The notes: generated from the sequence alone by a model not told the origin. Positions 5,983 to 13,830 are shown, counted from the stretch's first letter. The stretch: DNA of 14,252 nt from JAQXDR01 sp038138625 (GCA_038138625.1 JAYQEA010000101.1:1-14252); one strand, 5' to 3'. Numbers and translations are program-made.

Positions 5983-7764
5983 ATGCCAAGCTATACCGCT
6001 CCGACAAAAGACATGCAGTTTCTGTTGCATGACGTTTTAAAAGCCTCTGAACTGGATGTGCCCGGTTATGAAGAGCTGGAGTCCGACTTCACCAGTGCCG
6101 TTCTTGAAGAAGCCGGAAAACTTGCCTCCAATGTTCTGGTGCCGCTCAATGCCATTGGTGACCAACAGGGCGTGACCTTGGAAAATGGCGTCGTGCGCAC
6201 CCCGGATGGTTTTCAGGATGCTTTTGAACAGATGAAAGAGGGCGGCTGGACAGCCTTGGACTGTGATCCGGAATATGGCGGACAAGGTATGCCGTATCTT
6301 CTGGGCACAGCCGTGGGCGAGATTTTTGTCTCAGCCAATATGGCTTTCAATATGTACCAAGGTTTGACCCATGGGGCCTATTCGGCCATTCATGCCCATG
6401 GCAGCGATGATCAAAAGGCCACATATCTGCCGAAAATGGTAAGCTGTGACTGGACCGGCACCATGAACCTGACCGAACCACACTGTGGCACGGATCTGGG
6501 ACTGATGCGTACAAAAGCCGTTCCGCAAAACGACGGCAGCTATCGCATCACCGGACAAAAGATCTTTATCTCTGCTGGCGATCATGACCTTGCGGAAAAT
6601 ATAATCCATCTGGTGTTGGCGAAAATCCCCGATGGCCCGGCCGGAATCAAAGGCGTGTCTTTGTTTATCGTTCCCAAGTTCATGGTAAACGATGATGGCA
6701 CGTTGGGCGCGCGCAACAGCGTGTCGGTTGGCAAGCTCGAAGAGAAAATGGGTATTCATGCCAATGCGACCTGCGTGATGAACTATGATGAAGCAACCGG
6801 CTTTTTGGTTGGTGAAAAGCACAAGGGCATGCGCGCAATGTTCACGATGATGAACGAAGCCCGCATGGGTGTTGGCTTGCAAGGGTATTCACAGGCCGAA
6901 GCCGCCTTTCAGAACGCCCTCGCCTATGCCAACGACCGATTGCAGGGTCGCGATGTCACCGGTATCAAGAACCCTGACGGGCCTGCCGATCCGTTGATCG
7001 TTCACCCTGATGTTCGCCGGAACCTCATGGACCAGAAAAGCTTTATCGAAGGCGCAAGGGCCTTTACCTTCTGGGGCGCCACCCTGATCGACCGGGCACA
7101 CAAAAACAACGATGCCGCAGCAGATGGATTGATTTCATTGCTGACGCCAGTGGTCAAAGGCTTTTTGTCCGACAAGGGTTTTGACATGACCATTCAGGCA
7201 CAACAGGTCTATGGTGGACATGGATACATCGAAGAATGGGGCATGTCCCAATTTGCTCGTGACGCTCGGATCGCCATGATTTACGAAGGCGCCAATGGCG
7301 TACAGGCGTTGGATCTGGTGGGCCGAAAACTGGGTGCGGATGGCGGCAAGCACGTCATGGCCTTCTTTGATATGATCAAAACCTTTGCGTCCGAAAACAA
7401 GGGCAAGGACGAGGCGCTGGATCGTGACTTCCTCAACCCGTTGAAAGCTGCATCTAAAGATCTTCAATCGGCAGGCATGTTCTTTATGCAATCCGGCATG
7501 AAAAACCCCAATCACGCACTGGCGGGATCATATGATTTCATGCATCTATTTGGTCATGTATGCTTGGGCTACATGTGGGCACGGATGGCAGTCGCCGCAA
7601 ATGAAGCGCTGGCGGCAGGAACTTCGGACGCAACGTTCTACGAGACCAAGCTGGCGACAGGGCGTTATTATATGGCGCGGCAATTGCCCGCGACCACAAT
7701 GCATCTGCGTCGGATCGAGTCTGGGGCTGACACAGTGATGGCGCTGGATGCGGCCAATTTCTAA
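5983..7764 (+). CDS. Acyl-CoA dehydrogenase, large DmdC/FadE-like type
   Basis: This 593-residue FAD enzyme introduces a 2,3-double bond into acyl-CoA and passes electrons to electron-transfer flavoprotein. Domain order is an N-terminal helical domain to about 155, the beta domain with MNLTEPHCGTDLG and GQKIFISAGDHDLA, then the C-terminal helical FAD domain with NEARMGVGLQGYSQAE, YGGHGYIEEWGMSQFARDARI and MIYEGANGVQALDLVGRKL. Glu435 in that last motif is the expected catalytic base. About 140 further residues form the extra C-terminal domain typical of the ~600-residue family. That family includes DmdC, the 3-methylmercaptopropionyl-CoA dehydrogenase of marine roseobacters, as well as fatty acyl-CoA dehydrogenases. 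No other DMSP-demethylation gene is visible, so I do not assign DmdC. It follows the second MerR gene by 52 bases. The start has a GAGACGAG-type upstream purine stretch. Confidence 0.94.
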   Translation: MPSYTAPTKDMQFLLHDVLKASELDVPGYEELESDFTSAVLEEAGKLASNVLVPLNAIGDQQGVTLENGVVRTPDGFQDAFEQMKEGGWTALDCDPEYGGQGMPYLLGTAVGEIFVSANMAFNMYQGLTHGAYSAIHAHGSDDQKATYLPKMVSCDWTGTMNLTEPHCGTDLGLMRTKAVPQNDGSYRITGQKIFISAGDHDLAENIIHLVLAKIPDGPAGIKGVSLFIVPKFMVNDDGTLGARNSVSVGKLEEKMGIHANATCVMNYDEATGFLVGEKHKGMRAMFTMMNEARMGVGLQGYSQAEAAFQNALAYANDRLQGRDVTGIKNPDGPADPLIVHPDVRRNLMDQKSFIEGARAFTFWGATLIDRAHKNNDAAADGLISLLTPVVKGFLSDKGFDMTIQAQQVYGGHGYIEEWGMSQFARDARIAMIYEGANGVQALDLVGRKLGADGGKHVMAFFDMIKTFASENKGKDEALDRDFLNPLKAASKDLQSAGMFFMQSGMKNPNHALAGSYDFMHLFGHVCLGYMWARMAVAANEALAAGTSDATFYETKLATGRYYMARQLPATTMHLRRIESGADTVMALDAANF

Positions 7765-7798
7765 CCGGCTATAAATCTTTTTGTAGTCGTGGAAGACT

Positions 7799-7826
7799 GG
7801 GCGGTCCATTCAGGGCCGCCCGTTTT
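7799..7826 (+). terminator. Rho-independent terminator after large acyl-CoA dehydrogenase
   Basis: GGGCGGTCC (7799-7807) pairs with GGGCCGCCC (7813-7821) as a 9-pair stem with one G-U pair and a 5-base loop, followed by GTTTT. It lies 34 bases after the stop codon and 26 bases before the next gene. The second acyl-CoA dehydrogenase may therefore be reached only by readthrough, or have its own weak promoter. Confidence 0.75.
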
Positions 7827-7852
7827 GTGCATTAGCGGGGAGGCTTGCGCCA

Positions 7853-8998
7853 ATGACCATTCAACATCGCTGGATGACTGACGAACACCGTATGGTGGCC
7901 GATGCCACCGGGCAATTTATCAATGGCGAGTGGGCGCCCCATTTCGAAAGATGGCGCAAGCAGGGGCAGATGGATCGCGAATGCTGGACACAGGCTGGCG
8001 AAATGGGGCTGCTTTGTGCCTCAATCCCAGAGGAGTTTGGCGGCGCCGGTGGAGATTTCGGACATGAAATGGCCATTAGTCTTGAGGCTGCCCGGTGTAA
8101 TCTTGCGTCATGGGGCAACGGGATCCATTCCGGGATTGTAGCGCATTATATACTAGCCTACGGCACCGAAGACCAAAAGAAGCGCTGGTTGCCAAAAATG
8201 GCCACCGGAGAGCTGGTGGGCGCCTTGGCGATGTCCGAGCCCTCTGGGGGATCTGACGTGCAGCGTATCAAGACCAAAGCCCTTCGGGACGGCAATGCTT
8301 ATAAAATGTCAGGGCAAAAGACGTTTATAACCAACGGACAACATGCAAACCTGATCCTGGTCGCGGCAAAAACAGATCCAAGCCAGGGCGCAAAGGGCAT
8401 ATCATTGATGGCTCTTGAAACCGATGGCGCCGAAGGGTTCACGCGTGGGCGCAACCTCGACAAGGTAGGTCTGCACGCTGCAGACACGTCAGAGCTCTTT
8501 TTTGACGAGATTGAATTGCCGCCGGAAAACGTCCTGGGCATGGATGAAGGGCGCGGATTTTATCAGATGATGCAACAGCTGCCCCAAGAACGCCTGATCA
8601 TTGGCGCCGGTGCCGTTGGCGCGATGCAGGGTGCCGTCGAACGCACAATTGCATATTGTAAGGAACGACAAGCCTTTGGCGGTCCGTTGACCCAATTCCA
8701 GAATACTCGTTTCAAGTTGGTCGAATGCCAAACCAAAACTCAGGTTGCCGCCGCCTTTTTCAGTGAATGTATGCAAGATCACCTTGCCGGAGAATTGACG
8801 GTGGAAAAGGCTGCTGCCTGCAAATACTGGACGACCGACGTACAAGGCGAGGTCCTGGACGAATGCGTACAGCTACACGGCGGATATGGATTTATGCAAG
8901 AATACGCTGTGGCTGAAATGTGGGCAGACGCCCGCGTACAGCGGATCTATGGCGGTACTAACGAGATCATGAAAGAATTGATCGGGCGAAAATTGTAA
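7853..8998 (+). CDS. Acyl-CoA dehydrogenase, long-chain (ACADL-like) type
   Basis: This 381-residue FAD acyl-CoA dehydrogenase is of normal length. It shows GLLCASIPEEFGGAGGD, ALAMSEPSGGSDVQ, MSGQKTFITNGQHANL, LPQERLIIGAGAVGAMQG, RQAFGGPLTQFQ, CVQLHGGYGFMQEY and RIYGGTNEIMKELIGRKL. The usual short/medium-chain catalytic Glu (YEG) is Gly367 here. Glu246 in PQERL occupies the alternative base position used by long-chain and isovaleryl-CoA dehydrogenases. The PQERL and IYGGTNEIMKELI stretches closely resemble mammalian LCAD as I remember it. It therefore probably acts on long or branched acyl-CoAs, complementing the upstream enzyme. A strong GGGGAGG ribosome-binding site lies 9 bases before the ATG. 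Confidence 0.94.
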   Translation: MTIQHRWMTDEHRMVADATGQFINGEWAPHFERWRKQGQMDRECWTQAGEMGLLCASIPEEFGGAGGDFGHEMAISLEAARCNLASWGNGIHSGIVAHYILAYGTEDQKKRWLPKMATGELVGALAMSEPSGGSDVQRIKTKALRDGNAYKMSGQKTFITNGQHANLILVAAKTDPSQGAKGISLMALETDGAEGFTRGRNLDKVGLHAADTSELFFDEIELPPENVLGMDEGRGFYQMMQQLPQERLIIGAGAVGAMQGAVERTIAYCKERQAFGGPLTQFQNTRFKLVECQTKTQVAAAFFSECMQDHLAGELTVEKAAACKYWTTDVQGEVLDECVQLHGGYGFMQEYAVAEMWADARVQRIYGGTNEIMKELIGRKL

Positions 8999-9375
8999 AC
9001 CACGCAAGCAGCATAATTTGTCCGATCAAAATCACGCACTCTTTGTCCTGATGCAAAACCGGACACAGTCAGCGCCTTGATCAAATCATGCTCAGGTTTT
9101 TGCCTGTCCTGCCGACAGATCTCTATCAGGCCAGAAAAGTCCTCGATACCAGTGGCGACATGCATGTCCAATTGTCGCCACGCGCGGCGTTTGACCTCGA
9201 TCGGGACGCACAGTCAAAGACACGGGCTTTTTAAATAATTCTTTCAACACGTGCCCTTTGCCGTCTACAGTCCCCGTGATGAATTTCACGGCACACACAC
9301 CCACAAACCTAGGCGGTTTCACGCATTTACGGATATGAAATGAATTTGCCCCAGCACTGATGACAAGGAAAGCCC
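8999..9375. other. 377-base non-coding gap upstream of glutathione transferase gene
   Basis: I see no convincing gene here. A GTG-started minus-strand frame (9092-9322) has no recognisable motif and I reject it. The stretch holds two weak dyads: TTTGAC (9190-9195) with GTCAAA (9213-9218), and CCGTGA/TCACGG at 9274-9291. There is also an AT-rich segment CTTTTTAAATAATTC (about 9227-9241) that could contribute to a promoter or to termination. No clear rho-independent hairpin follows the upstream dehydrogenase. Confidence 0.4.
9274..9291. promoter_or_regulatory. Inverted repeat CCGTGA-N6-TCACGG upstream of glutathione transferase gene
   Basis: Six-base perfect arms around TGAATT lie 85 bases upstream of the GST start. 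The spacing would suit a dimeric repressor, but a 6-base dyad is not rare by chance. No regulator is implied by the sequence. Confidence 0.25.
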
Positions 9376-10014
9376 ATGACGATTAAGCTCTACTGTTTTG
9401 GCGAAAGCGGCCATTCCTACAAAGCGGCTCTCGCGCTTGAAATGGCAGGCATAGATTGGCAGGCCGTTTTCGTCGATTTTTTTAACGGCGAGACCCGATC
9501 AGAACACTACCGTTCACAGGTCAACGAGATGGGCGAATGTCCGGTTTTAATGGATGGTGAGACCCGTCTGAGCCAGTCAGCCGTCATACAACAATACCTA
9601 AGCGAGACTTATGGAAAATTTGGGGGCGACACACCCGAACAGGCCCGCGAAATCCTGAGGTGGCAGCTTTGGGATAATCATAAATTGTCCAGTTTTGCCG
9701 GTATTTGCAGGTTTCTTATGAACTTTTTGCCGCCGGACAAGCAGCCCAAGGAGACCATCGGATTCTACCAAGGCCGCCTGAAAGCGACATATGCCATCCT
9801 GGACAAACATCTTTCCGAACGTGACTGGATTGTGGGAAATGATGTCACCAACGCAGACCTTACCTGTTGTGGCTATTTGTATTATCCCGAAGCCTTCGGA
9901 TTTGATCGCGCCGATTGGCCCAACATTGATCGCTGGCTGTCGCTTTTGTCCGAACAGCCGGGTTGGAAAGCCCCCTATGATCTGATGCCAGGCAATCCCG
10001 GTGACAGGGTCTGA
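9376..10014 (+). CDS. Glutathione S-transferase family protein
   Basis: This 212-residue soluble protein has the two-domain GST layout. The N-terminal thioredoxin-like domain (to about residue 80) begins IKLYCFGESGHSYKAALAL, where Ser11 or Ser14 sits at the glutathione-activating position, and contains the NEMGECPVL cis-proline strand and the LSQSAVIQQYL segment that binds the glutamyl part of glutathione. The C-terminal helical domain holds DVTNADLTCCGYLYY, whose TNAD resembles the conserved N-capping box. AAGGAA precedes the ATG at 5-base spacing. It sits between the acyl-CoA dehydrogenases and the thiolase, which suggests detoxification of reactive or electrophilic products, but GSTs are diverse and the substrate cannot be told. 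Confidence 0.92.
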   Translation: MTIKLYCFGESGHSYKAALALEMAGIDWQAVFVDFFNGETRSEHYRSQVNEMGECPVLMDGETRLSQSAVIQQYLSETYGKFGGDTPEQAREILRWQLWDNHKLSSFAGICRFLMNFLPPDKQPKETIGFYQGRLKATYAILDKHLSERDWIVGNDVTNADLTCCGYLYYPEAFGFDRADWPNIDRWLSLLSEQPGWKAPYDLMPGNPGDRV

Positions 10015-10097
10015 GGCACACGTGGCCAGCCAATCTGCGTTTGCTGTTTTGCAATCAAACGCATCTTCACAGCGATCAGCACGATCCCTGACATAAA

Positions 10098-10137
10098 GTG
10101 ACGCCACGACGTTTACGTAAACACGCCGTTGCGTCAC
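10098..10137. promoter_or_regulatory. Nested 40-base dyad upstream of thiolase gene
   Basis: A perfect 12-base palindrome GTTTACGTAAAC (10111-10122) is enclosed by a larger dyad. GTGACGCCACGAC (10098-10110) and the reverse complement of 10125-10137, GTGACGCAACGGC, match at 11 of 13 positions, with the outer 7 perfect. The two centres are offset by 1 base. The site ends 67 bases before the thiolase ATG. The ACGT-centred inner palindrome recalls sites of LiuR-type MerR regulators of acyl-CoA catabolism, but I cannot confirm the consensus. No T-run follows, so a terminator for the upstream GST gene is less likely though not excluded. Confidence 0.6.
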
Positions 10138-10204
10138 TCTTGAACCAAAACGACGCACCCTCCACCTTTGGCAGTAAAGATGCGCCCTCTAAAGGATCCC
10201 ACCC

Positions 10205-11416
10205 ATGACCGAAGCCTACATCTATGACGCCATCAGAACGCCACGCGGTAAGGGCCGCAAAGACGGCAGCCTCCACGAAGTAACCAGCCTGCGTCTTTCG
10301 GCGCATACTTTGAACGCACTGAAGGACCGCAACAATCTGCAAGGTCACGCGGTCGAGGACGTGATATGGGGCAATGTGACCCAAGTGGGCGAGCAAGGTG
10401 GCTGTTTGGCACGATCTGCTGTGCTGGCATCCGATCTTGATGAATCCATTCCGGGTCTCGCCATCAACCGCTTTTGCGCGAGCGGCATGGAAGCCGTCAA
10501 TCTGGCCGCCAACCAGGTCAAAGGAGGTGCCGGTCACGCCTATATCGCGGGTGGCGTTGAAATGATGGGCCGCGTTGCCATGGGCAGTGACGGTGCAGCG
10601 ATCGCCGTAGACCCAAGCATCGCAATGGATCAGTATTTCGTCCCACAAGGCATAAGCGCAGATATTATCGCCACGCAATATGGCTTTAGCCGCGATGATG
10701 CGGATGCTTTGGCCGTCGAAAGCCAAAAAAGAGCCGCAGAGGCTTGGGCTGCGAACCGTTTCGAGAAATCCATTGTCCCCGTGACCGATATCAATGGCCT
10801 GCCTATTCTGGACCACGATGAATACATGCGTCCAGGAACCGACATGCAGGGCCTTGGCGCCTTGAAGGCAAGCTTTAAGGATCAGGGCGAGGTGATGCCG
10901 GGTTTCGACAAGATTGCTTTGATGAAATACCCCCATCTTGAACGGATCAATCACATTCATCATGCTGGTAACAGCTCTGGCATTGTGGACGGTGCTGCGG
11001 CCGTATTGATCGGCAACAAGGAATTCGGCGAGGCACACGGGCTGACCCCGCGTGCGCGTATCAGAGCCACTGCCAAAATTGGACTCGATCCCACGATCAT
11101 GCTGACAGGGCCGGTTCCGGTAACGGAAAAGATTTTGACAGACAGCGGCATGGCAATCAGCGACATAGATCTTTTTGAAGTCAATGAAGCCTTCGCAAGC
11201 GTTGTGCTCCGCTTCATGCAGGCCTTTGATGTGGATCATGACAAAGTGAATGTTAACGGCGGATCAATCGCGATGGGCCATCCACTCGGGGCCACCGGTG
11301 CAATCATCATAGGCACCCTTCTGGATGAAATGGAGCGCCGCGGTCTGGGTACAGGTCTGGCCACATTGTGCATCGCGTCTGGTATGGGCGCGGCAACAAT
11401 CATCGAGCGTGTTTAA
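10205..11416 (+). CDS. fadA: Acetyl-CoA C-acyltransferase (3-ketoacyl-CoA thiolase)
   Basis: This 403-residue thiolase cleaves 3-ketoacyl-CoA with CoA to acetyl-CoA and a shortened acyl-CoA, or runs in reverse. The nucleophile is Cys91 in NRFCASGMEAV. His359 lies in GGSIAMGHPLGATGA and the second cysteine, Cys389, in LCIASGMGAA. NEAFASVVLRF is also conserved. The C-terminal motif CIASGMG differs from the CIGGGQG of biosynthetic acetoacetyl-CoA thiolases, which favours a degradative role. An AAAGGA ribosome-binding site lies 8 bases before the ATG. It is followed after 167 bases by the FadB-type enzyme, so the two should form a beta-oxidation complex; the order is thiolase first, the reverse of E. 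coli fadBA. The symbol rests on family and context, not on demonstrated orthology. Confidence 0.95.
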   Translation: MTEAYIYDAIRTPRGKGRKDGSLHEVTSLRLSAHTLNALKDRNNLQGHAVEDVIWGNVTQVGEQGGCLARSAVLASDLDESIPGLAINRFCASGMEAVNLAANQVKGGAGHAYIAGGVEMMGRVAMGSDGAAIAVDPSIAMDQYFVPQGISADIIATQYGFSRDDADALAVESQKRAAEAWAANRFEKSIVPVTDINGLPILDHDEYMRPGTDMQGLGALKASFKDQGEVMPGFDKIALMKYPHLERINHIHHAGNSSGIVDGAAAVLIGNKEFGEAHGLTPRARIRATAKIGLDPTIMLTGPVPVTEKILTDSGMAISDIDLFEVNEAFASVVLRFMQAFDVDHDKVNVNGGSIAMGHPLGATGAIIIGTLLDEMERRGLGTGLATLCIASGMGAATIIERV

Positions 11417-11503
11417 GGGCATGTTTATGAACCCTCACCAGCGACAAAAGGCACTTGAAACAGCAGCCGTTCCGCAGCCGAGGGATGCCACATCCACAGA
11501 AAC

Positions 11504-11519
11504 TGGCGTGTAAACGCCA
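11504..11519. promoter_or_regulatory. Inverted repeat TGGCGT-GTAA-ACGCCA between thiolase and FadB-type genes
   Basis: Six-base perfect arms with a 4-base centre lie 64 bases before the FadB-type start. The core GTAAAC also occurs in the palindrome upstream of the thiolase gene, so it may be a weaker copy of the same operator. It could instead be a small mRNA hairpin within a two-gene transcript. No T-run follows. Confidence 0.35.
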
Positions 11520-11583
11520 CAGAAAATGCCCTTGGTCACCACGTGTAGATCGGGCTTTACCCCAAATTGGAAAGACGTTTGCA

Positions 11584-13782
11584 ATGACGGAATTCACCCT
11601 GAATACAGATGCCGAAGGCATTGCCACAATCACATGGGATGTGCCCGGCAAATCCATGAACGTACTCTCTTTTGATGGTCTGAGAGAGTTGGACACATGC
11701 GTGCAAACCGCGCTTGATGATGACGCCGTCAAAGGCATGATCATCACATCTGGCAAAAGCGACTTTGCCGCGGGAATGGACCTGAACATCCTTGCCGAGA
11801 TGAAAACGATGGCGGGTGACAATCCTGCAAAAGGCTTGTTCGACGGCACAATGCAGATGCACAGCATCTTGCGTAAAATCGAACGTGCGGGGATGGATCC
11901 CAAGACAAACAAAGGCGGCAAGCCAGTCGCGGCTGTGCTGCCCGGCACGGCACTTGGCATCGGTCTGGAAATTCCTCTGGCCTGCCACCGTACGTTTGCC
12001 GCTACAAACCCAAAGGCAAAAATCGGCCTGCCAGAGATTATGGTTGGCATATTCCCCGGTGCGGGTGGCACCACGCGCCTGGCCCGCAAGCTCGGGGCCA
12101 TGGGGGCTGCCCCGTTCCTGTTAGAGGGCAAATTGTCCAGCCCGGCCAAGGCCAAGTCGGCAGGCATTATCGACGTCGTCAGTGATGATCCAATGACGGA
12201 GGCGCGCGAATGGGTCCTGTCTGCCAAGGATGCAGATCTGGTCAAACCGTGGGATGCCAAGGGATATAAAATGCCTGGCGGTGCGCCCTACCATCCAGCC
12301 GGTTTCATGACCTTTGTTGGCGCATCGGCTATGATCAATGGAAAAACACAAGGGGTCTATCCTGCCGCCAAAGCCCTGCTGAGCGCAGTTTACGAAGGGG
12401 CCATGGTGCCTTTTGACACGGCGCTAAAGATCGAGGCGCGCTGGTTTACAAATGTTTTGATGAACCCATCGTCCAGCGCCATGATACGATCCCTGTTTAT
12501 CAATAAAGGTGCATTGGAAAAAGGCGCAAACCGGCCAGAGGCACCAGATCAGCGGGTCAAAAAAGTGGGCGTGCTGGGCGCCGGTATGATGGGGGCCGGG
12601 ATCACGCTGGTCAGCGCACAGGCCGGAATACAGGTTGTCTTGCTGGATCGGGATCTGGAGGCGGCCGATCGTGGCAAAGCCTATACAGCCAGCTTTGCCG
12701 ACAAAGGAATCAAGCGCGGCAAAACAACAGCTGAAAAGAAAGACGCATTGCTCGGTCTGATACAGACCACGGCCGACTATGCCGATCTGGCCGATTGTGA
12801 TCTGATCGTAGAAGCCGTCTTTGAAGATCCAGCCATTAAGGCCGATGTCACCAAAGCGGTAGAAGCCGTCATAAGCCCGGACTGCATTTTCGCAACCAAC
12901 ACCTCCACTTTGCCCATTTCGGAACTGGCCAAGGCATCCGTCCGGCCAGAACAATTCATCGGCATTCATTTTTTCTCGCCGGTTGAGAAAATGATGCTGG
13001 TCGAGATCATCAAAGGCAAAGCCACCGGTGATCGGGCCGTGGCAAAAGCGCTGGACTATGTGCGCCAGATCCGTAAAACGCCAATCGTCGTGAATGATGC
13101 CCGGTTCTTTTACGCAAACAGATGCATCATCCCCTACATCAACGAAGGCATCCGCATGGTTGCCGAAGGGGTCGAGCCGGCGCTGATTGAAAACGCAGCA
13201 AAGCTTGTGGGTATGCCGCTGGGTCCGCTTCAGCTGGTTGACGAAACGTCGATTGATCTGGGTGCAAAGATTGCGCGCGCCACCAAAATGGCCATGGGTG
13301 ACGCCTACCCAGACAGCGCGGTCGATGATGTAATCTTCTGGATGGAGGGTGAAAACCGTCTTGGCCGCAAAACGAGTGCCGGGTTCTATGGATATGACGC
13401 CAAAGGCAAGCGAACCGGTCTTTGGGACGGGCTGGGACACAAATATGCAGTATCAGCCGACCAACCGGATCTGATCGATGTTCAGCACCGCCTGTTGTTT
13501 TCCCAGGTTCTGGAAGCTGTCCGGGCACTTGAAGAAGATGTCTTGGAGGACATCCGCGAGGGTGACGTCGGTGCAATCTTGGGTTGGGGCTTTGCGCCCT
13601 GGTCCGGCGGACCCTTCAGCTGGTTGGACATCATTGGTGCACCCTACGCGGCCGAGCGGTGTGATGCATTGGCAGAGACCTACGGTGAACGTTTTGCAAC
13701 CCCTGCTCTGCTTCGCGAAATGGCTGATGCCGGAGACAGCTTTTATGGCCGCTTTGGCGGTGGCACCAAATCTGCTGCCTGA
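11584..13782 (+). CDS. fadB: Multifunctional fatty-acid oxidation enzyme, alpha subunit (enoyl-CoA hydratase / 3-hydroxyacyl-CoA dehydrogenase)
   Basis: This 732-residue protein, close to the 729 of E. coli FadB, carries two steps of beta-oxidation. The N-terminal crotonase domain (to about 190) has SGKSDFAAGMDL, GLEIPLACH with Glu129, and GLPEIMVGIFPGAGGTTRL with Glu151, matching the two catalytic glutamates of the hydratase. The Rossmann dehydrogenase domain starts at KKVGVLGAGMMGAG (glycine loop 332-337) and contains ATNTSTLPISELA and GIHFFSPVEKMMLVE; His462 and Glu474 have the same 12-residue spacing as the FadB His-Glu pair. Two C-terminal HAD domains follow, ending near GWGFAPWSGGPFSWLD. 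The ATG at 11584 has GGAAAG upstream and matches the family N-terminus; a longer reading from 11455 adds a non-homologous basic stretch. Choice between fadB and fadJ naming is not resolvable here. Confidence 0.95.
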   Translation: MTEFTLNTDAEGIATITWDVPGKSMNVLSFDGLRELDTCVQTALDDDAVKGMIITSGKSDFAAGMDLNILAEMKTMAGDNPAKGLFDGTMQMHSILRKIERAGMDPKTNKGGKPVAAVLPGTALGIGLEIPLACHRTFAATNPKAKIGLPEIMVGIFPGAGGTTRLARKLGAMGAAPFLLEGKLSSPAKAKSAGIIDVVSDDPMTEAREWVLSAKDADLVKPWDAKGYKMPGGAPYHPAGFMTFVGASAMINGKTQGVYPAAKALLSAVYEGAMVPFDTALKIEARWFTNVLMNPSSSAMIRSLFINKGALEKGANRPEAPDQRVKKVGVLGAGMMGAGITLVSAQAGIQVVLLDRDLEAADRGKAYTASFADKGIKRGKTTAEKKDALLGLIQTTADYADLADCDLIVEAVFEDPAIKADVTKAVEAVISPDCIFATNTSTLPISELAKASVRPEQFIGIHFFSPVEKMMLVEIIKGKATGDRAVAKALDYVRQIRKTPIVVNDARFFYANRCIIPYINEGIRMVAEGVEPALIENAAKLVGMPLGPLQLVDETSIDLGAKIARATKMAMGDAYPDSAVDDVIFWMEGENRLGRKTSAGFYGYDAKGKRTGLWDGLGHKYAVSADQPDLIDVQHRLLFSQVLEAVRALEEDVLEDIREGDVGAILGWGFAPWSGGPFSWLDIIGAPYAAERCDALAETYGERFATPALLREMADAGDSFYGRFGGGTKSAA

Positions 13783-13783
13783 C

Positions 13784-13799
13784 ATTATGAATTCATAAT
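13784..13799. repeat. Perfect 16-base AT-rich palindrome ATTATGAATTCATAAT
   Basis: This fully self-complementary 16-mer begins one base after the stop codon of the FadB-type gene and precedes a strong hairpin at 13803-13830. It could extend the 3' structure of the mRNA or serve as a protein site. Function is unknown. Confidence 0.5.
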
Positions 13800-13802
13800 T
13801 AA

Positions 13803-13830
13803 TATGCGCGTCCCATCAGGGACGCGCATA
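13803..13830 (+). terminator. 12-base-pair hairpin after FadB-type gene, likely terminator
   Basis: TATGCGCGTCCC (13803-13814) and GGGACGCGCATA (13819-13830) are perfect inverted repeats around an ATCA loop, 20 bases after the stop. The stem is very stable. The following CTTATCC is only mildly T-rich, so it may act as a terminator or as a 3'-end stabiliser. It is symmetrical and could work in either direction. Confidence 0.7.

Noticed and set aside
9092..9322. Minus-strand 76-codon frame in the gap before the GST gene
   Set aside because: It has a GTG start, no ribosome-binding site and no recognisable motif, and it does not resemble neighbouring proteins.
10076..11239. Long minus-strand open frame (387 codons) opposite the thiolase gene
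   Set aside because: It lies almost wholly antisense to a clearly recognised thiolase with all catalytic motifs. Its translation has no family motif, so it is a codon-bias shadow.
11455..11583. Extended N-terminus of the FadB-type protein from an upstream ATG
   Set aside because: The extra 43 residues are basic and unlike any crotonase N-terminus. The ATG at 11584 has a ribosome-binding site and begins at the family start.
12424..13440. Long minus-strand open frame (338 codons) opposite the FadB-type gene
   Set aside because: It is antisense to the conserved dehydrogenase domain and has an unstructured, Cys/His/Phe-rich translation with no recognisable motif.
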